The notes: generated by a model from the sequence alone, not told the origin. A DNA stretch of 64,000 bases from Symbiodinium natans (GCA_905221605.1 CAJNDS010000147.1:896773-960772); one strand, 5' to 3'; counted from the stretch's first letter, positions 18,859-27,830 are shown. Translations and numbers: made by a program.

Positions 18859-18998
18859 TTAGAGGTTCATGGTACTTGTGAACTCACTACAACTGTACTT
18901 TTCACTGTACTTATAACCGTATTAGGGCACTTCAGGGGCTTCTAAGTGGGTTATACGTAAAGCTATAATTGGGTCATAAGTACCATAGACCTCCAAGT
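18859..18998. mobile_element. Element, family F3, complete
   Basis: Ends TTAGAGGTTCATGGTACTT and AAGTACCATAGACCTCCAAG form terminal inverted repeats; the interior has ACTGTACTTATAACC and AAGTGGGTTATA. Related to 59,423-59,569, 52,702-52,866 and 2,288-2,386. Confidence 0.65.
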
Positions 18999-19104
18999 AC
19001 AGGGTTCTCAAGGGCGGTTCATGATGGGTAGGCACCGAGGGAACCTTTGGAGTCTTGTGGATGACCCAGCAGAGTCAGCCGGACTGAGAAGGCTTTTTGA
19101 CTGA
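18997..19104 (+). CDS. Candidate terminal exon next to F3 element
   Basis: The frame reads QGRFMMGRHRGNLWSLVDDP, then AESAGLRRLFD and TGA. It begins where an F3 element ends. Protein-like, no family recognised. Confidence 0.35.
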   Translation, partial: VQGSQGRFMMGRHRGNLWSLVDDPAESAGLRRLFD

Positions 19105-19151
19105 ACAAGTCGGGTTAGTAAGTTGGGGTTTAGGGTTTAGGGTTTAGGGTA

Positions 19152-19292
19152 GCAGGAAGAGGTTATAGGCGATACTCAGGAGACTCACTGAGCCCAGAGT
19201 CTCAAGGGCTTCAAGTTCCTGCCTTTCAGCTAAGCAGCAGTCGTACAATCGGTGGGAACGCGCGTGAATGGCTTCGCGTCCTCCTGGTGTGA
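19152..19292 (+). CDS. Candidate terminal exon, unknown protein
   Basis: An open frame of 46 codons contains SLSPESQGLQVPAFQLSSSR and ends NAREWLRVLLV with TGA. It follows a short TTTAGGG block whose TTTAG could act as acceptor. Confidence 0.35.
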   Translation, partial: AGRGYRRYSGDSLSPESQGLQVPAFQLSSSRTIGGNAREWLRVLLV

Positions 19293-19802
19293 AAGCAGAG
19301 AAGGGTTTGAGGGTACGGAGGGTTTAGGGTTTAGGGTTTAGGGTTTAGAGGGCGTTTAGGGTTCGGAATTGAGGTACCCTAGCAGGGCAAACAGGAGGTA
19401 TAAGGCACCAGATGCCCCCACCCGAAGAACTCGAAGTAGAACGGTTTATGTTTAGGGTTTAGGGTTTAGGGTTTAAAGTTTAGGGTTTAGGGTAGAAAGA
19501 TATATGCTAACCCTAAACCTAGAACCTTAAACTCGAAAAATATCCGAAGGAGGGCCCCCCCCCCTATTCACAAGTAGAGTTATAAGGATTCTAAATTGGG
19601 TTATAAGGATCCTAACTGCGGATATAAATCCCTTAACTATAGTTAGTATGGTCAAGGGGCCCTTCCTTGTAGTGCAGGGCCTTGCAGGGTCTGGGCATTG
19701 TCTAGGCGAAGCCGCACAAACTACAAGAAACAATGTCCTACGTACATACTCTCTAGTCCCCTGCAGAACCTTTGCTTAAAACAGCTCAGGGCTTATAGAG
19801 TT

Positions 19803-19915
19803 TAGAGTTTCGCCACTTCGGCCGCCTCCTTGGTAGAGATCAGAACGGCGAGTTGATAGTTTGTGCCCCAACATAGAGAATTGACGCACACTTTCTTCTC
19901 GAAAAACCACCAAAT
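19803..19915 (-). CDS. Candidate terminal exon, unknown protein
   Basis: The minus frame reads WWFFEKKVCVNSLCWGTNYQ and ends LISTKEAAEVAKL with TAA. A second minus frame is also open. No family recognised. Confidence 0.3.
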
Positions 19916-19940
19916 CTATCCCGACTGCAGCGTTAAACCT

Positions 19941-20050
19941 AGGTTGCCCAGTAACCTAGGATGAAAAAGGGTGCCCTTTTTTGCTTAAAGGGGGTTTATA
20001 AGGGAACCTAAACCTACCAAAAAGGGAATAAGGGTACTACTGGGCATCCT
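19941..20050. mobile_element. F1 element, complete reference copy
   Basis: A 110-bp element with inverted ends AGGTTGCCCAGTA and TACTGGGCATCCT. The interior is near-palindromic in layout: AAAAAGGGTGCCC...AAGGGAACCTAAACC...AAAAAGGGAATAAGGGT. An inverted copy lies at 63,680-63,790. Confidence 0.75.
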
Positions 20051-20051
20051 A

Positions 20052-20175
20052 GAAACTCCATGTGCTGGGCCAGGTGGGCAGGACGCTGCATGCTCGGCTT
20101 CTTCTTGTTCTTTTTCTTCTTCTTCTTCTTCTTCTTCTTCTTCTTCTTCTTCTTCTTCTTCTTCTTCTTGAGCCA
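20052..20175 (-). CDS. Possible exon with polyglutamate tract over (CTT)n
   Basis: The CTT microsatellite at 20,100-20,170 reads as about 19 Glu on the minus strand, followed by KEQEEAEHAASCPPGPAHG, then an F1 element. It could be a low-complexity coding segment or only a microsatellite with flank. Confidence 0.3.
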
Positions 20176-20204
20176 CGGTTTAAGGTTTAGGGTTTAGGGT
20201 TTAG

Positions 20205-20309
20205 GGTCTTGACCCACTTGAGGATTTCCGGCCGCACCCCTGCATGATGTAGGGCCCTGCAGAAGGTCTGCACGTCCGGGTGGCCAAGGTTCCGATGTAG
20301 GCGATATAG
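20205..20309 (-). pseudogene. Ty1/copia-type pol fragment (gag-pre-integrase)
   Basis: The minus frame reads LYRLHRNLGHPDVQTFCRAL, then HHAGVRPEILKWVKT. LHRNLGHP is the hallmark of the gag-pre-integrase/integrase zinc-binding region of copia-type retroelements, whose second Cys pair would follow. Here the sequence ends at a TTTAGGG block before any Cys pair. Upstream bases (20,310-20,400) are open in a shifted frame (EEDEKMVGKELLDL), so the reading frame is broken. Only a relic remains. Confidence 0.6.
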
Positions 20310-20411
20310 TTCTCTCCTTGTTCTGGAGGTACTCCGAAGTCTTCAGGTCTAGAAGTTCCTTGCCGACCATCTTCTCATCCTCCTCTATCAACAGCTGGGG
20401 CCTCACCCCAC

Positions 20412-20450
20412 CTAAACCCTAAACCCTAACCTAAACCCTAAACCCTAAAC
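20412..20450 (-). repeat. Short CCCTAAA array and C-rich run
   Basis: Five units followed by C-rich DNA to about 20,480. Confidence 0.85.
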
Positions 20451-20481
20451 CCCCCCCTCCCCCCCCGCCCCGACCCCCCGC

Positions 20482-20715
20482 CTAGAGTGAAACAAAAGCT
20501 CTCCAGGCCTCATCAAGGTCCAGATCGTCCTAAACCCTAAATCCTAAACCCCAAACCCCAAACCCGAAACCCCAAACCCTAAACCCTAAACCCCACACCC
20601 TAAACCCTAAACCCTAAACCCTAAACCCTAAACCCCAGGCCTCATCAAGGTCCAGATCGTCATAGATGGCCTTCGGAGGCGCGCTGTGCGCACGGCGGCG
20701 CCCCTGGGGGTCTTG
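20482..20715 (-). CDS. Coding segment interrupted by an array with 27-bp duplication
   Basis: Minus strand. Before the insert the frame reads RRRAHSAPPKAIYDDLDLDE; after it the same frame resumes as DEAWRAFVSL and TAG. A CCCTAAA insert of 105 bp (15 x 7) lies at 20,530-20,634 and is bounded by identical 27-bp direct repeats at 20,503-20,529 and 20,635-20,661. Each copy contains GATGAG|GCCTGG. A GC-AG splice from 20,640 to 20,509 would remove one copy plus the array and restore the frame exactly. No family recognised; the structure is clear from sequence, splicing is inference. Confidence 0.55.
20503..20661 (-). repeat. CCCTAAA insert with 27-bp direct repeats
   Basis: A target-duplication-like structure: repeat copies 20,503-20,529 and 20,635-20,661 are identical. 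The insert includes a few CCCGAAA and CCCCAAA variants. Confidence 0.9.
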
Positions 20716-20744
20716 CATGGGCAAGGACAAAACAAGAATGTTAT

Positions 20745-21050
20745 AACTCTAAACTCTAAACCCTAAACCCTAAACCCAAAACCCTAAACCCTACACCCTA
20801 AACCCTAAACCCTCACCCTCAACCCTAAACCCAAAACCCAAAACCCTAAACCCCCCAAACCCCCCAAAAAGCCCCTAAACCCCCTGAAGAGTCTCACTCG
20901 CCTGAATCCCTAAACCTTCCCATCTGCTACTTTCGCAGGCGCGAAAGTATATTTTTGACCCTAAAGCCCTTAAAACCCCGACACCCTAAAGCTTAAACCC
21001 GAAACCCGAAACCCCAAACCCTGAACTGCACGTTTCGAGTTCTGTCTATT
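20745..21050 (-). repeat. Degenerate CCCTAAA domain
   Basis: CCCTAAA, CCCAAAA and CCCCCCAAA variants to 20,885, unique DNA with GCGAAAGTATATTTTTG, then CCCGAAA units to 21,020. No exon supported. Confidence 0.75.
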
Positions 21051-21251
21051 GCAGGGTGTGGGTATAGGGTTTAGGGTTTAGGGGCTTTAGGAGCTTTCAG
21101 GTTTAAGAGCTTTGGTATTGGAGTTCAGGGCTTAGGGTTTTCGGGTTTAGGGTTGAGGGTTCAGGGTTGAGAGTTTAGGGTTTAGGGTTTAGGGTTTAGG
21201 GTTTAGGGTTTAGGGAGTAGCGTGCTTCGGCATGGACCAGGATTGTTTTAA

Positions 21252-21440
21252 CAGGTGACCCTTTGCATCTTCTGAAAAGTCTCCCGAAATACGATCCTCT
21301 AAAACCCTGTCTGAAGCTTACAGTTTCGGGTAATGGTCTAGGGTTTAAAAGCCCACCATTGCTGCGCGGTTTGGGAAGACACAGCGGCCATGAACCAAAG
21401 TGGCACTTGATTTGCAACAGGTACCAGGAAGCCAGCAAAC
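21252..21440 (+). CDS. Candidate long exon, unknown protein
   Basis: The acceptor TTGTTTTAACAG|G opens a frame of about 62 codons: HLLKSLPKYDPLKPCLKLTV ... LLRGLGRHSGHEPKWHLICN. A CTAGGGTTTA within it encodes LGF, so a single telomere-like unit may have been added in frame. No family recognised. It runs into CCCTAAA at 21,446. Confidence 0.45.
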
Positions 21441-21479
21441 CCAAAACCCTAAACCCTAAACCCTAACCTTAAACCTAAA

Positions 21480-21575
21480 AGCTCCGAAGCCCTTTGAAAG
21501 GCCTGCTCCACATCACAGCTCTGGACATCTACGTCCAGAAAGCCATTCCTGTGTTCTATGGTTGGTGGGCTTAGG
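21480..21575 (+). CDS. Candidate terminal exon, hydrophobic
   Basis: The frame reads LKGLLHITALDIYVQKAIPV and ends FYGWWA with TAG. A second frame is also open. No family recognised. Confidence 0.3.
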
Positions 21576-22049
21576 AATGCCTTCTAGCCCTAAACCTGAA
21601 ACCCTAAACCTGAAACCCTAAACCCTAGGCCCTAAACCCTGGACCCTGAACCCTGAGCACTGAACCCTACAGGGTGCGGGGCTTAAAGGGCTAGGAGTCC
21701 TAAGCCCTAAATCCTAAACCCTGAAACCTAGGGTTCAGGGTTTTACAGTTTAGGTTTAGGCTTTAGGGTTTAAGGTTTAGGGTTTAGGGTATAGGGTTTA
21801 CGGTTCAAGGTTTAGGGTTTAGGGCTTGTTTTGGTCACGGCGCTTGTGTTGCTGCGTGCTTTGGCGCCCTCCCTTGGCCGTCTGACTCCCGAAGGGCCCT
21901 AGAGTACGGGTACGTGTGGTGTGGTCAGGATCCCGACACTGCGGATACAACCTTTTTGTAGTGACTTCTGTAGCTAGTACGGTATCTGCACTCCGGCTAG
22001 ACGATCCTTATAGGCAGCTGTGAAGATTACACTGTGCATGCTGAAGGGT

Positions 22050-22345
22050 TTAGCTTTGGGCTTTAAGGAGGGCGTTGGAAGGAAGGGGCGGATCAGTGGC
22101 TTGCGCATGACGCCATATGTGCAGATGCAAGTTGATACACGTATAATGAACCCTGGTTTAGGGATTAGGGCTTAGGGGGGGTTTGGGGTCCCCATAAATC
22201 CTACTACGGCCTGAAGCTACGACGGCTTACATGCCCCACATGTCTTACTGGCTGTTAGCAAGGAATGAAGGAACTAGCTGTAACTACCCGACTTTCTCCC
22301 GTCTTCCCGAACGAAGAACTAACTTTGGGGTGGTCCGTGTAACCC
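22050..22345 (+). CDS. Two candidate exons, unknown protein
   Basis: At 22,050-22,160 the frame reads RKGRISGLRMTPYVQMQVDT; at 22,197-22,345 it reads TAYMPHMSYWLLARNEGTSC, then NYPTFSRLPERRTNFGVV. A short TTTAGGG/G run separates them. Both are protein-like. Phase and joining are not established. Confidence 0.35.
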
Positions 22346-22374
22346 TAAACCCTTTAAACCCTGCACCCCCCAAA

Positions 22375-22700
22375 CTGGGGTTTAGGGTTTAGGGTTTAGG
22401 GTTTAGGGTTTAGGGTTTGCACCAAAGCAGCCGATTTATCAGGAACGCCGTACCGTCAAAGAAGGGCACCTGCCAGAGCATTGGTTTGGGGTTTAGGGTC
22501 TCGGGTTGTAGGGTTTAGGGTTTAGGGGGTGTAGGGTCTGGGACTTAGGGCTCTAGGGTTTAGGACTGAGGCCTCAATGATTTTGAGTCCAAGCATTGGC
22601 TAGTCAAGCAGCCTGTCAAGCGAAAGGAGACAGAGCTACCGGCCCACAGGGGCTTCCGGAAATGCCCTGTTATTCGGGGTTTAGGGTTTAGGGTTTAGGG
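22375..22700 (+). other. TTTAGGG blocks around a candidate exon
   Basis: Arrays at 22,375-22,418, 22,490-22,570 (degenerate) and 22,676-22,700. At 22,570-22,680 the plus frame reads FESKHWLVKQPVKRKETELP, then AHRGFRKCPVI. The 70-bp piece at 22,419-22,486 is open in most frames, including minus (LWQVPFFDGTAFLINRLLW), so its strand is unknown. Confidence 0.4.
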
Positions 22701-22702
22701 TC

Positions 22703-22838
22703 TTGTGATTGCCAATTCCTCGCCAGCCATCACTCTCATTTTGCACACTGGTCTGCCGGCACAAGCTACGCAAAGACACTTCTTTTGCTTGCTGGTCCGC
22801 AACAGAAGCTTAGTTTGCTATTTCCGGTGGGTCAACAG

Positions 22839-22845
<7 letters not shown>
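22703..22845 (+). CDS. Candidate exon, hydrophobic segment
   Basis: A frame of about 46 codons contains VIANSSPAITLILHTGLPAQ and HFFCLLVRNRSLVCYFRW. It lies between a TTTAGGG block and a TCAACCC/CCCTAAA block. No family recognised. Confidence 0.35.
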
Positions 22846-22870
<25 letters not shown>

Positions 22871-22903
22871 ACCCTAAACCCTAAACCCTAAACCCTAAAC
22901 CCT

Positions 22904-23311
22904 AAAACCACATACTTGGGACCAACATCAAAGGGGACCCCCAGGTCCCCAACCAGAAGCCTCACTCCAACAGAATGACTTTAGGGTTTAGGGTTTAGGG
23001 TTTAGGGTTTAGGGTTTGTTCCTCAGTCTGCAAGTCCTCCGAGCAGAGCAAGCCATGAACTTGAGACCACAACCAACAGACCCCTAAACCCTAAACCCTA
23101 AACCCTAAACCCTAAACCCTAAACCCTAAACCCTAAAACCACATACTTGGGACCAACATCAAAGGGGACCCCCAGGTCCCCAACCAGAAGCCTCACTCCA
23201 ACAGAATGACTTTAGGGTTTAGGGTTTAGGGTTTAGGGTTTAGGGTTTGTTCCTCAGTCTGCAAGTCCTCCGAGCAGAGCAAGCCATGAACTTGAGACCA
23301 CAACCAACAGA
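22904..23311. repeat. 231-bp tandem duplication including arrays
   Basis: The unit starting AAAACCACATACTTGGG at 22,904 recurs at 23,135, essentially identical through the internal TTTAGGG array to CAACAGACCCC. The period 231 is 33 x 7. Both copies encode the same short open segments (TSKGTPRSPTRSLTPTE and PQSASPPSRASHELET). Confidence 0.9.
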
Positions 23312-23534
23312 CCCCTAAACCCTAAACCCTAAACCCTAAACCCTAAACCCTAAACCCTGAACCCTAAACTCTACACCCTAAACCCTAAACTCTAAACTCC
23401 GAAATCCCAAAGCACAAGCCCCAACCAGCACGGGGGGGGGGGCGTTGGGGAGTTATTGGCGTGTCAGTTCTGATGTTCTGGAGCACTGAGGTACGAAAAT
23501 GAGACCAAAAACCAAAGTCCAAGAAAGCAGCATG

Positions 23535-23640
23535 TCTAGACCCAAGAGTAACCTTGCAATAAGAAGGGTGCCCTTTTTGGTTTCAAGGGATTTTCAGGGG
23601 ACCTAAACCCCTCAAGAAAAAAAGGAAATCAGGGCCTATT
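23535..23640. mobile_element. Element, family F1
   Basis: CTAGACCCAAGAGTAACCTTG...AAGGGTGCCCTTTTTGG...GGGACCTAAACCCC...AAAAGGAAATCAGGGCCTATTACTG. Left end as in F1; right end diverged. Confidence 0.6.
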
Positions 23641-23741
23641 ACTGCAGTGTTCTGGCGCCTGGGGAGGAGATGCCGCGAACGACATACTGCACCTGCAAGC
23701 GTAAGCAAGCTCTTCGCTTACCTACACTAGCCATAGTTCGG

Positions 23742-23975
23742 GTTTAAGGGTTTAGGGTTTAGGGTTTAGGGTTAGTTTAGGGTTCGGGCTTGAGGGTTTA
23801 GCTTTGGTTTATGGCTGTACTCGGCATAGATTTCAACAGCGCTTCCTGCCAAGCCTAGGCCCTAGATGATGCCGCGAGCACGCCAGAACTCCCTAAACTC
23901 ACTGGGTTTGGGGTTTAGGGTTTGGGGTTTAGGGTTTAGGGTTTGGGGTTTAGGGTTTAGGGTTTGGGGTTTGGG
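23742..23975 (+). repeat. TTTAGGG and TTTGGGG blocks
   Basis: Degenerate block at 23,742-23,790 and an alternating TTTAGGG/TTTGGGG array at 23,905-23,975. Following bases (23,977-24,045) are open on the plus strand (SKRSHGSERLILLELRSVV). Confidence 0.8.
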
Positions 23976-24131
23976 GCTCTCGAAGCGGAGCCACGGCTCT
24001 GAACGGCTGATCCTCCTGGAACTCCGCAGTGTGGTTATAGGGGTAGATAGGGTTCAGGGTGTAGGGGTGGGAAGGATCTAGGGTCTAGGGCTCAAATTGC
24101 GTAGGAGTGGCGTTTACTTAGGGTTTATGGG

Positions 24132-24234
24132 TTACGTGCTGTGTCTACGCTGTGGCCAGCAATGGATCCTCGGACTTTCTGCGATGATTTGAAAGAGTTC
24201 TCTCCAAACGCCACACTCCCCAACCTCAATCAGG
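24132..24234 (+). CDS. Candidate exon with strong 5' splice site
   Basis: The frame reads STLWPAMDPRTFCDDLKEFS, then PNATLPNLNQ, and ends at AATCAGG|GTAAGGG, a near-consensus donor. The intron that would follow contains the CCCTAAA array at 24,301-24,396 and a C/T-rich tract at 24,400-24,430. No family recognised. Confidence 0.5.
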
Positions 24235-24300
24235 GTAAGGGAACGGGGTGCAGGCACACCTTGAATCCCCAATCCCTACCAAATCAGTAGAGCCAAGAAT

Positions 24301-24396
24301 AACCCTAAACCCTAAACCCTAAACCCTAAACCCTAAACCCTAAACCCTAAACCCTGAACCCTAAACCCTAAACCCTAAACCCTAAACCCTAAACTT
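24301..24396 (-). repeat. CCCTAAA array in a putative intron
   Basis: About 13 units with one CCCTGAA variant, downstream of a GTAAGG donor. Confidence 0.95.
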
Positions 24397-24455
24397 TGCA
24401 ACCTCCCCTCCTCCCTTCCCCTCCGCCCCGCATGAAGCAATCAATGGACTAAAGA

Positions 24456-24580
24456 AGGGACCCTTACAAGGGACTTTACAGGGATGATATGGGGGGTTAT
24501 GTAGGAGCTACTTTAGGTATATAGAGACTATACCGTATATATAGGGGAATAAGATTAAGGGTCCCCTCTAGGGGTCCCTA
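24456..24580. mobile_element. Element, family F5
   Basis: Ends AAGGGACCCTTA and AAGGGTCCCCTCTAGGGGTCCCT; the interior shares GGGGTTAT, GAGCTACTTTAGGTAT and GGGAATAAGATTAAGGGTCCC with 58,333-58,474. Confidence 0.6.
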
Positions 24581-24604
24581 CGGTTTAGGGTTTAGGGTTT
24601 AGGG

Positions 24605-25072
24605 TAAGCAAGGGCCTTCTGAACGGAAGCCGGTGAACAATCTGGATACGAATTGGGCCCGTCCGCCTCCAGCAGGGGGCACGGCAAAAGAGGGTTTAGG
24701 GTTTAGGGTTTAGGGTGTAGGGTTTAGGGTTTAGGGTTTAGGGTTTAGGGTTTAGGGTTTAGGGTTTAGGGCAGCCTGGGACTTGGGTTCTGGGTGGGGG
24801 GGGGGGGTGGCCCAGGGCACCCCGCCTCCCAAAAAAAGAAAAGCCCAAAAGATTGTGGCTTTGTGGGGTTTATGGTCTAGGGCGGTTTGGGGTTTAGGGT
24901 TTAGGGTTTAGGGTTTAGGGTTTAGGGTTTAGGGTTTAGGGTTTAGGGTTGGGGTTCTCCAAAGCAAACAAACTCTTGAGGTCTGTGCAAACACAGAATC
25001 CCATTCTAAACAGCTTCAAGATACAGGGGCCGGGAAGGGGGCGGGGGGGAGAGTGCTGCTTCAGGTGGACTT
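24605..25072 (+). other. Two TTTAGGG arrays with candidate exons
   Basis: Plus-strand open segments at 24,605-24,695 (RKPVNNLDTNWARPPPAGG) and 24,953-25,072 (SKQTLEVCANTESHSKQLQ, then AGGRVLLQVDLG) flank arrays at 24,692-24,772 and 24,885-24,955. A G run lies near 24,798. The second exon follows the array directly, so TTTAG in the array could be its acceptor. Confidence 0.4.
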
Positions 25073-25084
25073 AGGGGTTTCGGG

Positions 25085-25250
25085 TTGGGCTTAGGGCTTC
25101 GGGTTTAGGGTTTCGGCTTTGGGGTTTAGGGTATAGGGTTTCGGGTATAGGGTTTCGGGTTTGTGGTTTCGGGTTTGGGGTTTCTGGTTTCGGATTTGGG
25201 ATTTGGGGTTTAGGGTGCAGGGTTTAGGGTTTAGGGTGTAGGGTTGAGGG
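25085..25250 (+). repeat. TTTCGGG/TTTGGGG variant array
   Basis: Highly degenerate telomere-like units with TTTCGGG, TATAGGG and TTTGTGG variants. Confidence 0.75.
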
Positions 25251-25384
25251 TAAACGCCCAAAGCCTCAAAGGACAGTTCTCCAGCGCTTGAGTTTAAGGC
25301 TCAGGGTTGAGGAGGCGCCCTCGTTTCTACTTAAGGGTTTAGGGTTTAGGGTCTAGGGTTTAGGGTCTTGAACCCTCAACCCTT

Positions 25385-25463
25385 GCTGGGTAGCCTGCCA
25401 GAAAAACTCAAGCTAATTTGGAACCACCGGAAGTGGGTCCAAACTTTCCTCCAACTTGGTTTA
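25385..25463 (+). CDS. Candidate exon ending at a TTTAGGG block
   Basis: The frame reads LLGSLPEKLKLIWNHRKWVQ, then TFLQL, and reaches TTG|GTTTAGGG. The first telomeric unit would supply GT. No family recognised. Confidence 0.35.
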
Positions 25464-25603
25464 GGGTTTAGGATTTAGGGTTTAGGGTTTAGGGTCCTAA
25501 ACCCTAAACCCTAAACCCTAAACCCTAAACCCTAAACCCTAAACCCTAAACCCTAAACCCTAAACCCTAAACCCTAAACCCTAAACCCTAAACCCTAAAC
25601 CCA
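25459..25603. repeat. Head-to-head TTTAGGG / CCCTAAA array
   Basis: Five TTTAGGG units and fifteen CCCTAAA units meet at GGGTCCTAAACCC (25,494-25,496), forming a long telomeric palindrome. Confidence 0.95.
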
Positions 25604-25848
25604 GGGGCTTCCGGCCTCGAGATTTCAAGCGTCGTGTGCCACAAAGTGTCCCTCCAAAACCGTCTTGCGTTAAAACTGCGGCGGCGCGATGCTGGGGTCA
25701 CTTAGGGAATTTAGGGTTTAGGGTTTATAAGGGTTTAGGGCGCAAGGCATGGGATGCTGGGGTCACTCAGGAAACCCGCCTGCGCAAGAACGACAAACAC
25801 ACCCCCACGTCTCCAACTTCTCAAATCCCCAAACCCCAAACCCCCTAA
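25599..25848 (+). CDS. Coding segment split by TTTAGGG block with 15-bp duplication
   Basis: The upstream piece reads GFRPRDFKRRVPQSVPPKPS, then CVKTAAARCWGH. The downstream piece reads KAWDAGVTQETRLRKNDKHT in one frame and RCWGHSGNPPAQERQTHPHV in the frame that continues the upstream piece. GATGCTGGGGTCACT occurs at 25,688-25,702 and 25,753-25,767, flanking 50 bp of telomere-like sequence. Removing one repeat and the insert keeps an open frame. No family recognised. Confidence 0.45.
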
Positions 25849-26208
25849 ACCCTAAACCCTAAACCCTAAACCCCAAACCCTACTTCCTGTCGAACCCTCT
25901 ACTCCTCCTCCCGAACCCCCTGCCAAAGTACCGCGCAAACAGCCCCTCAATGCAGTCCTCTGCGGGCTTGGGGTAGCTATGAAGTAAAGGCTGTGAAGCG
26001 GGGTTCAGGGTTTAGGCTTTAGGGCTGAGGGATTGGGGATACAGGGTTCAGGGTTCAGGTTTAGGATTCAGGGCTTAGGGCTCCAAACCCCAAACCCTAA
26101 ACCCTAAACCCCATCCGACGGGCGCTGACAGATCTCGGTCCAGCACTTGAGAAGCCCGCGTATGCGACTGGGGCAATGCGGGAAAAGTGGTCCTGAATTC
26201 GAGTCAAG

Positions 26209-26245
26209 GGTAGTTACATGGTCCCTTAGTGTGAGTAGGGTTTCG
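26209..26245. mobile_element. F4 end fragment
   Basis: GGGTAGTTACATGGTCCCTTAGTGTG matches F4 left ends, then passes into degenerate TTTAGGG. A possible right part (GGGGCCCGTACATCAGAACCC) lies at 26,650-26,675. Confidence 0.5.
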
Positions 26246-26287
26246 AGTATAGGGTTTAGGGTTTAGGGTTTAGGCTTTAGGGTTTAG

Positions 26288-26635
26288 GGTTTGCTGTGAT
26301 AGGGCGTAGATGCTGTGAAGGTTAGGTTTCGGAACAAGCTCGAAAGCTTCGTGAGGTGTGAAGAGCAGCTTTGGCCCGATTGTGGAGGCCATCTAACACT
26401 TTTCAGGGGGGCCAGGGGTCAGGGGAGGCCAGGGGGCCCAGCCCTTGGGGGGCCCCTGGCACTGGTTTCAAAGAACGTGCTCCGGTACCTGGCCCATTAA
26501 GTGCTGCCGACTTCCGAGCTGTGGGAGGCGGCGAACGACCTGGGTCGGCTTGCGCCATCGAGGTCGAGGGGCTTAGGCGCCGCCCCCAACTGTAGGGGGG
26601 CGGCCTAGGCCTTGAGTTTAGGGTTTAGGGTTTAT
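26288..26635 (+). repeat. Diverged duplicate of 38,217-38,690, exon-bearing
   Basis: Shared blocks: TGCTGTGA...AGCTTCGTGAG...GAAGAGCAGC...TGGCCCGAT...GGCCATCTAACA and, at the far end, GCGCCGCCCCC...GGCGGCCTAGGCC. The plus frame in both copies keeps FVRxEEQxWPDxGG, so the match is also protein-level. No family recognised. Confidence 0.55.
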
Positions 26636-26842
26636 AGCCCTATACAAATTAGGGGCCCGTACATCAGAACCCGCTAACGGAGGGTAGTGACCATATCCCC
26701 ACGATCAACCCTAAAAAGGGCCTTTTTAAGTGGCTATGAGGCATAATAGCCCATGCTGGTAGGGTCTACAGTTGATAATACCCTGGACCCCAAACCAAGA
26801 CCTTAAATAGGAAGCACGGAGAGAGCATTAGGAAGCTCGGAA

Positions 26843-27169
26843 ATGCCTCGAGAGAATGGCCCCACAACCACCCCTGAAAACTTCGAAGCTCTCAAAGCCC
26901 GGGCTAAGAAAAACAACACCACCGGCTTTGACAGGAGCAATTTCATTTTGCTTTGCCGTGGCTGCGGGGCTCCCTTGCATCCAGGGCTAAGCAACAAACA
27001 AACACCACAGGCCTTGACAGGAGCGATCTTTTTCTACTGTTCACCGGCGATTGAGCCTCAAGTCTTTCTTAGGCTTAGGGCCAGGGTTCGAGCTACAAAT
27101 ACAAGGGCGAAGCCAATTAGCATAGTTTATGAAGGGTTCTGGTTGGCTTCCAAGTATGTTAACCTATAG
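26843..27169 (+). CDS. Possible uninterrupted ORF, 108 codons
   Basis: ATG at 26,843; reads PENFEALKARAKKNNTTGFD, has CRGCGAPL, and ends at TAG. It lies in an array-free stretch. A nucleotide repeat inside (GGC(T/C)TTGACAGGAGC at about 26,923 and 27,010) is read in different frames, which weakens the case. No family recognised. Confidence 0.25.
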   Translation: MPRENGPTTTPENFEALKARAKKNNTTGFDRSNFILLCRGCGAPLHPGLSNKQTPQALTGAIFFYCSPAIEPQVFLRLRARVRATNTRAKPISIVYEGFWLASKYVNL

Positions 27170-27737
27170 CCTATTCAGCTATTTACACGCCAAACTTGCG
27201 GGAGCTCATACTGTGCCTATACGTTCCATTCTTCCCTGAACGAGATGATTTCTTGAACGAGAAGCCACTTGTTATGTTTATTCAAGGAAGGTTAACAGGC
27301 CTCGACTTGCAAAAGGCAACAAGCTAGCCCCTGCGTCGCCATGCTGTTCCAATATCCCTGCCATTTGAACCGGTTGGGCTGTTGTTGTTTAAGCCCTAAA
27401 CCCTGAACCCTAAACCCTAAACCTTAAACCCTAAACCCTAAACCCTAAACCTGCATCTGGAAGGTTACGACAATCAGGGACCCCTATATGTAGACCCCGG
27501 AATCGTAGAATTCCCTTACCCCTATTTTCGGAACCCCCCCCCCCCCCATTTGATTAAGAGTATTTGTTTGAGCAAGACGTCGGTTGTGTCGCAATATGTA
27601 TGCGTACCCTGACAACATAAACCCCTAAACCTCTAGTTAAACCTGAAGCCCCTGAACCCCGCTAAACTCCCGAAGCCCCCTGAACCCAAAAGCCTAAACA
27701 AACCTTAACCCCCAAACCTTGCAGGCAGACCCAAACA

Positions 27738-27830
27738 CGAACCCTAAACCCTAAACCCTAAACCCTAAACCCTAAACCCTAAACCCTAAACCCTAAACCC
27801 TAAACCCTAATTAAACCCTAAACCATAAAC
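27738..27830 (-). repeat. CCCTAAA array beside RRM exon
   Basis: About twelve units plus degenerate tail. In minus sense it begins directly after the RRM exon at 27,831. Confidence 0.95.
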
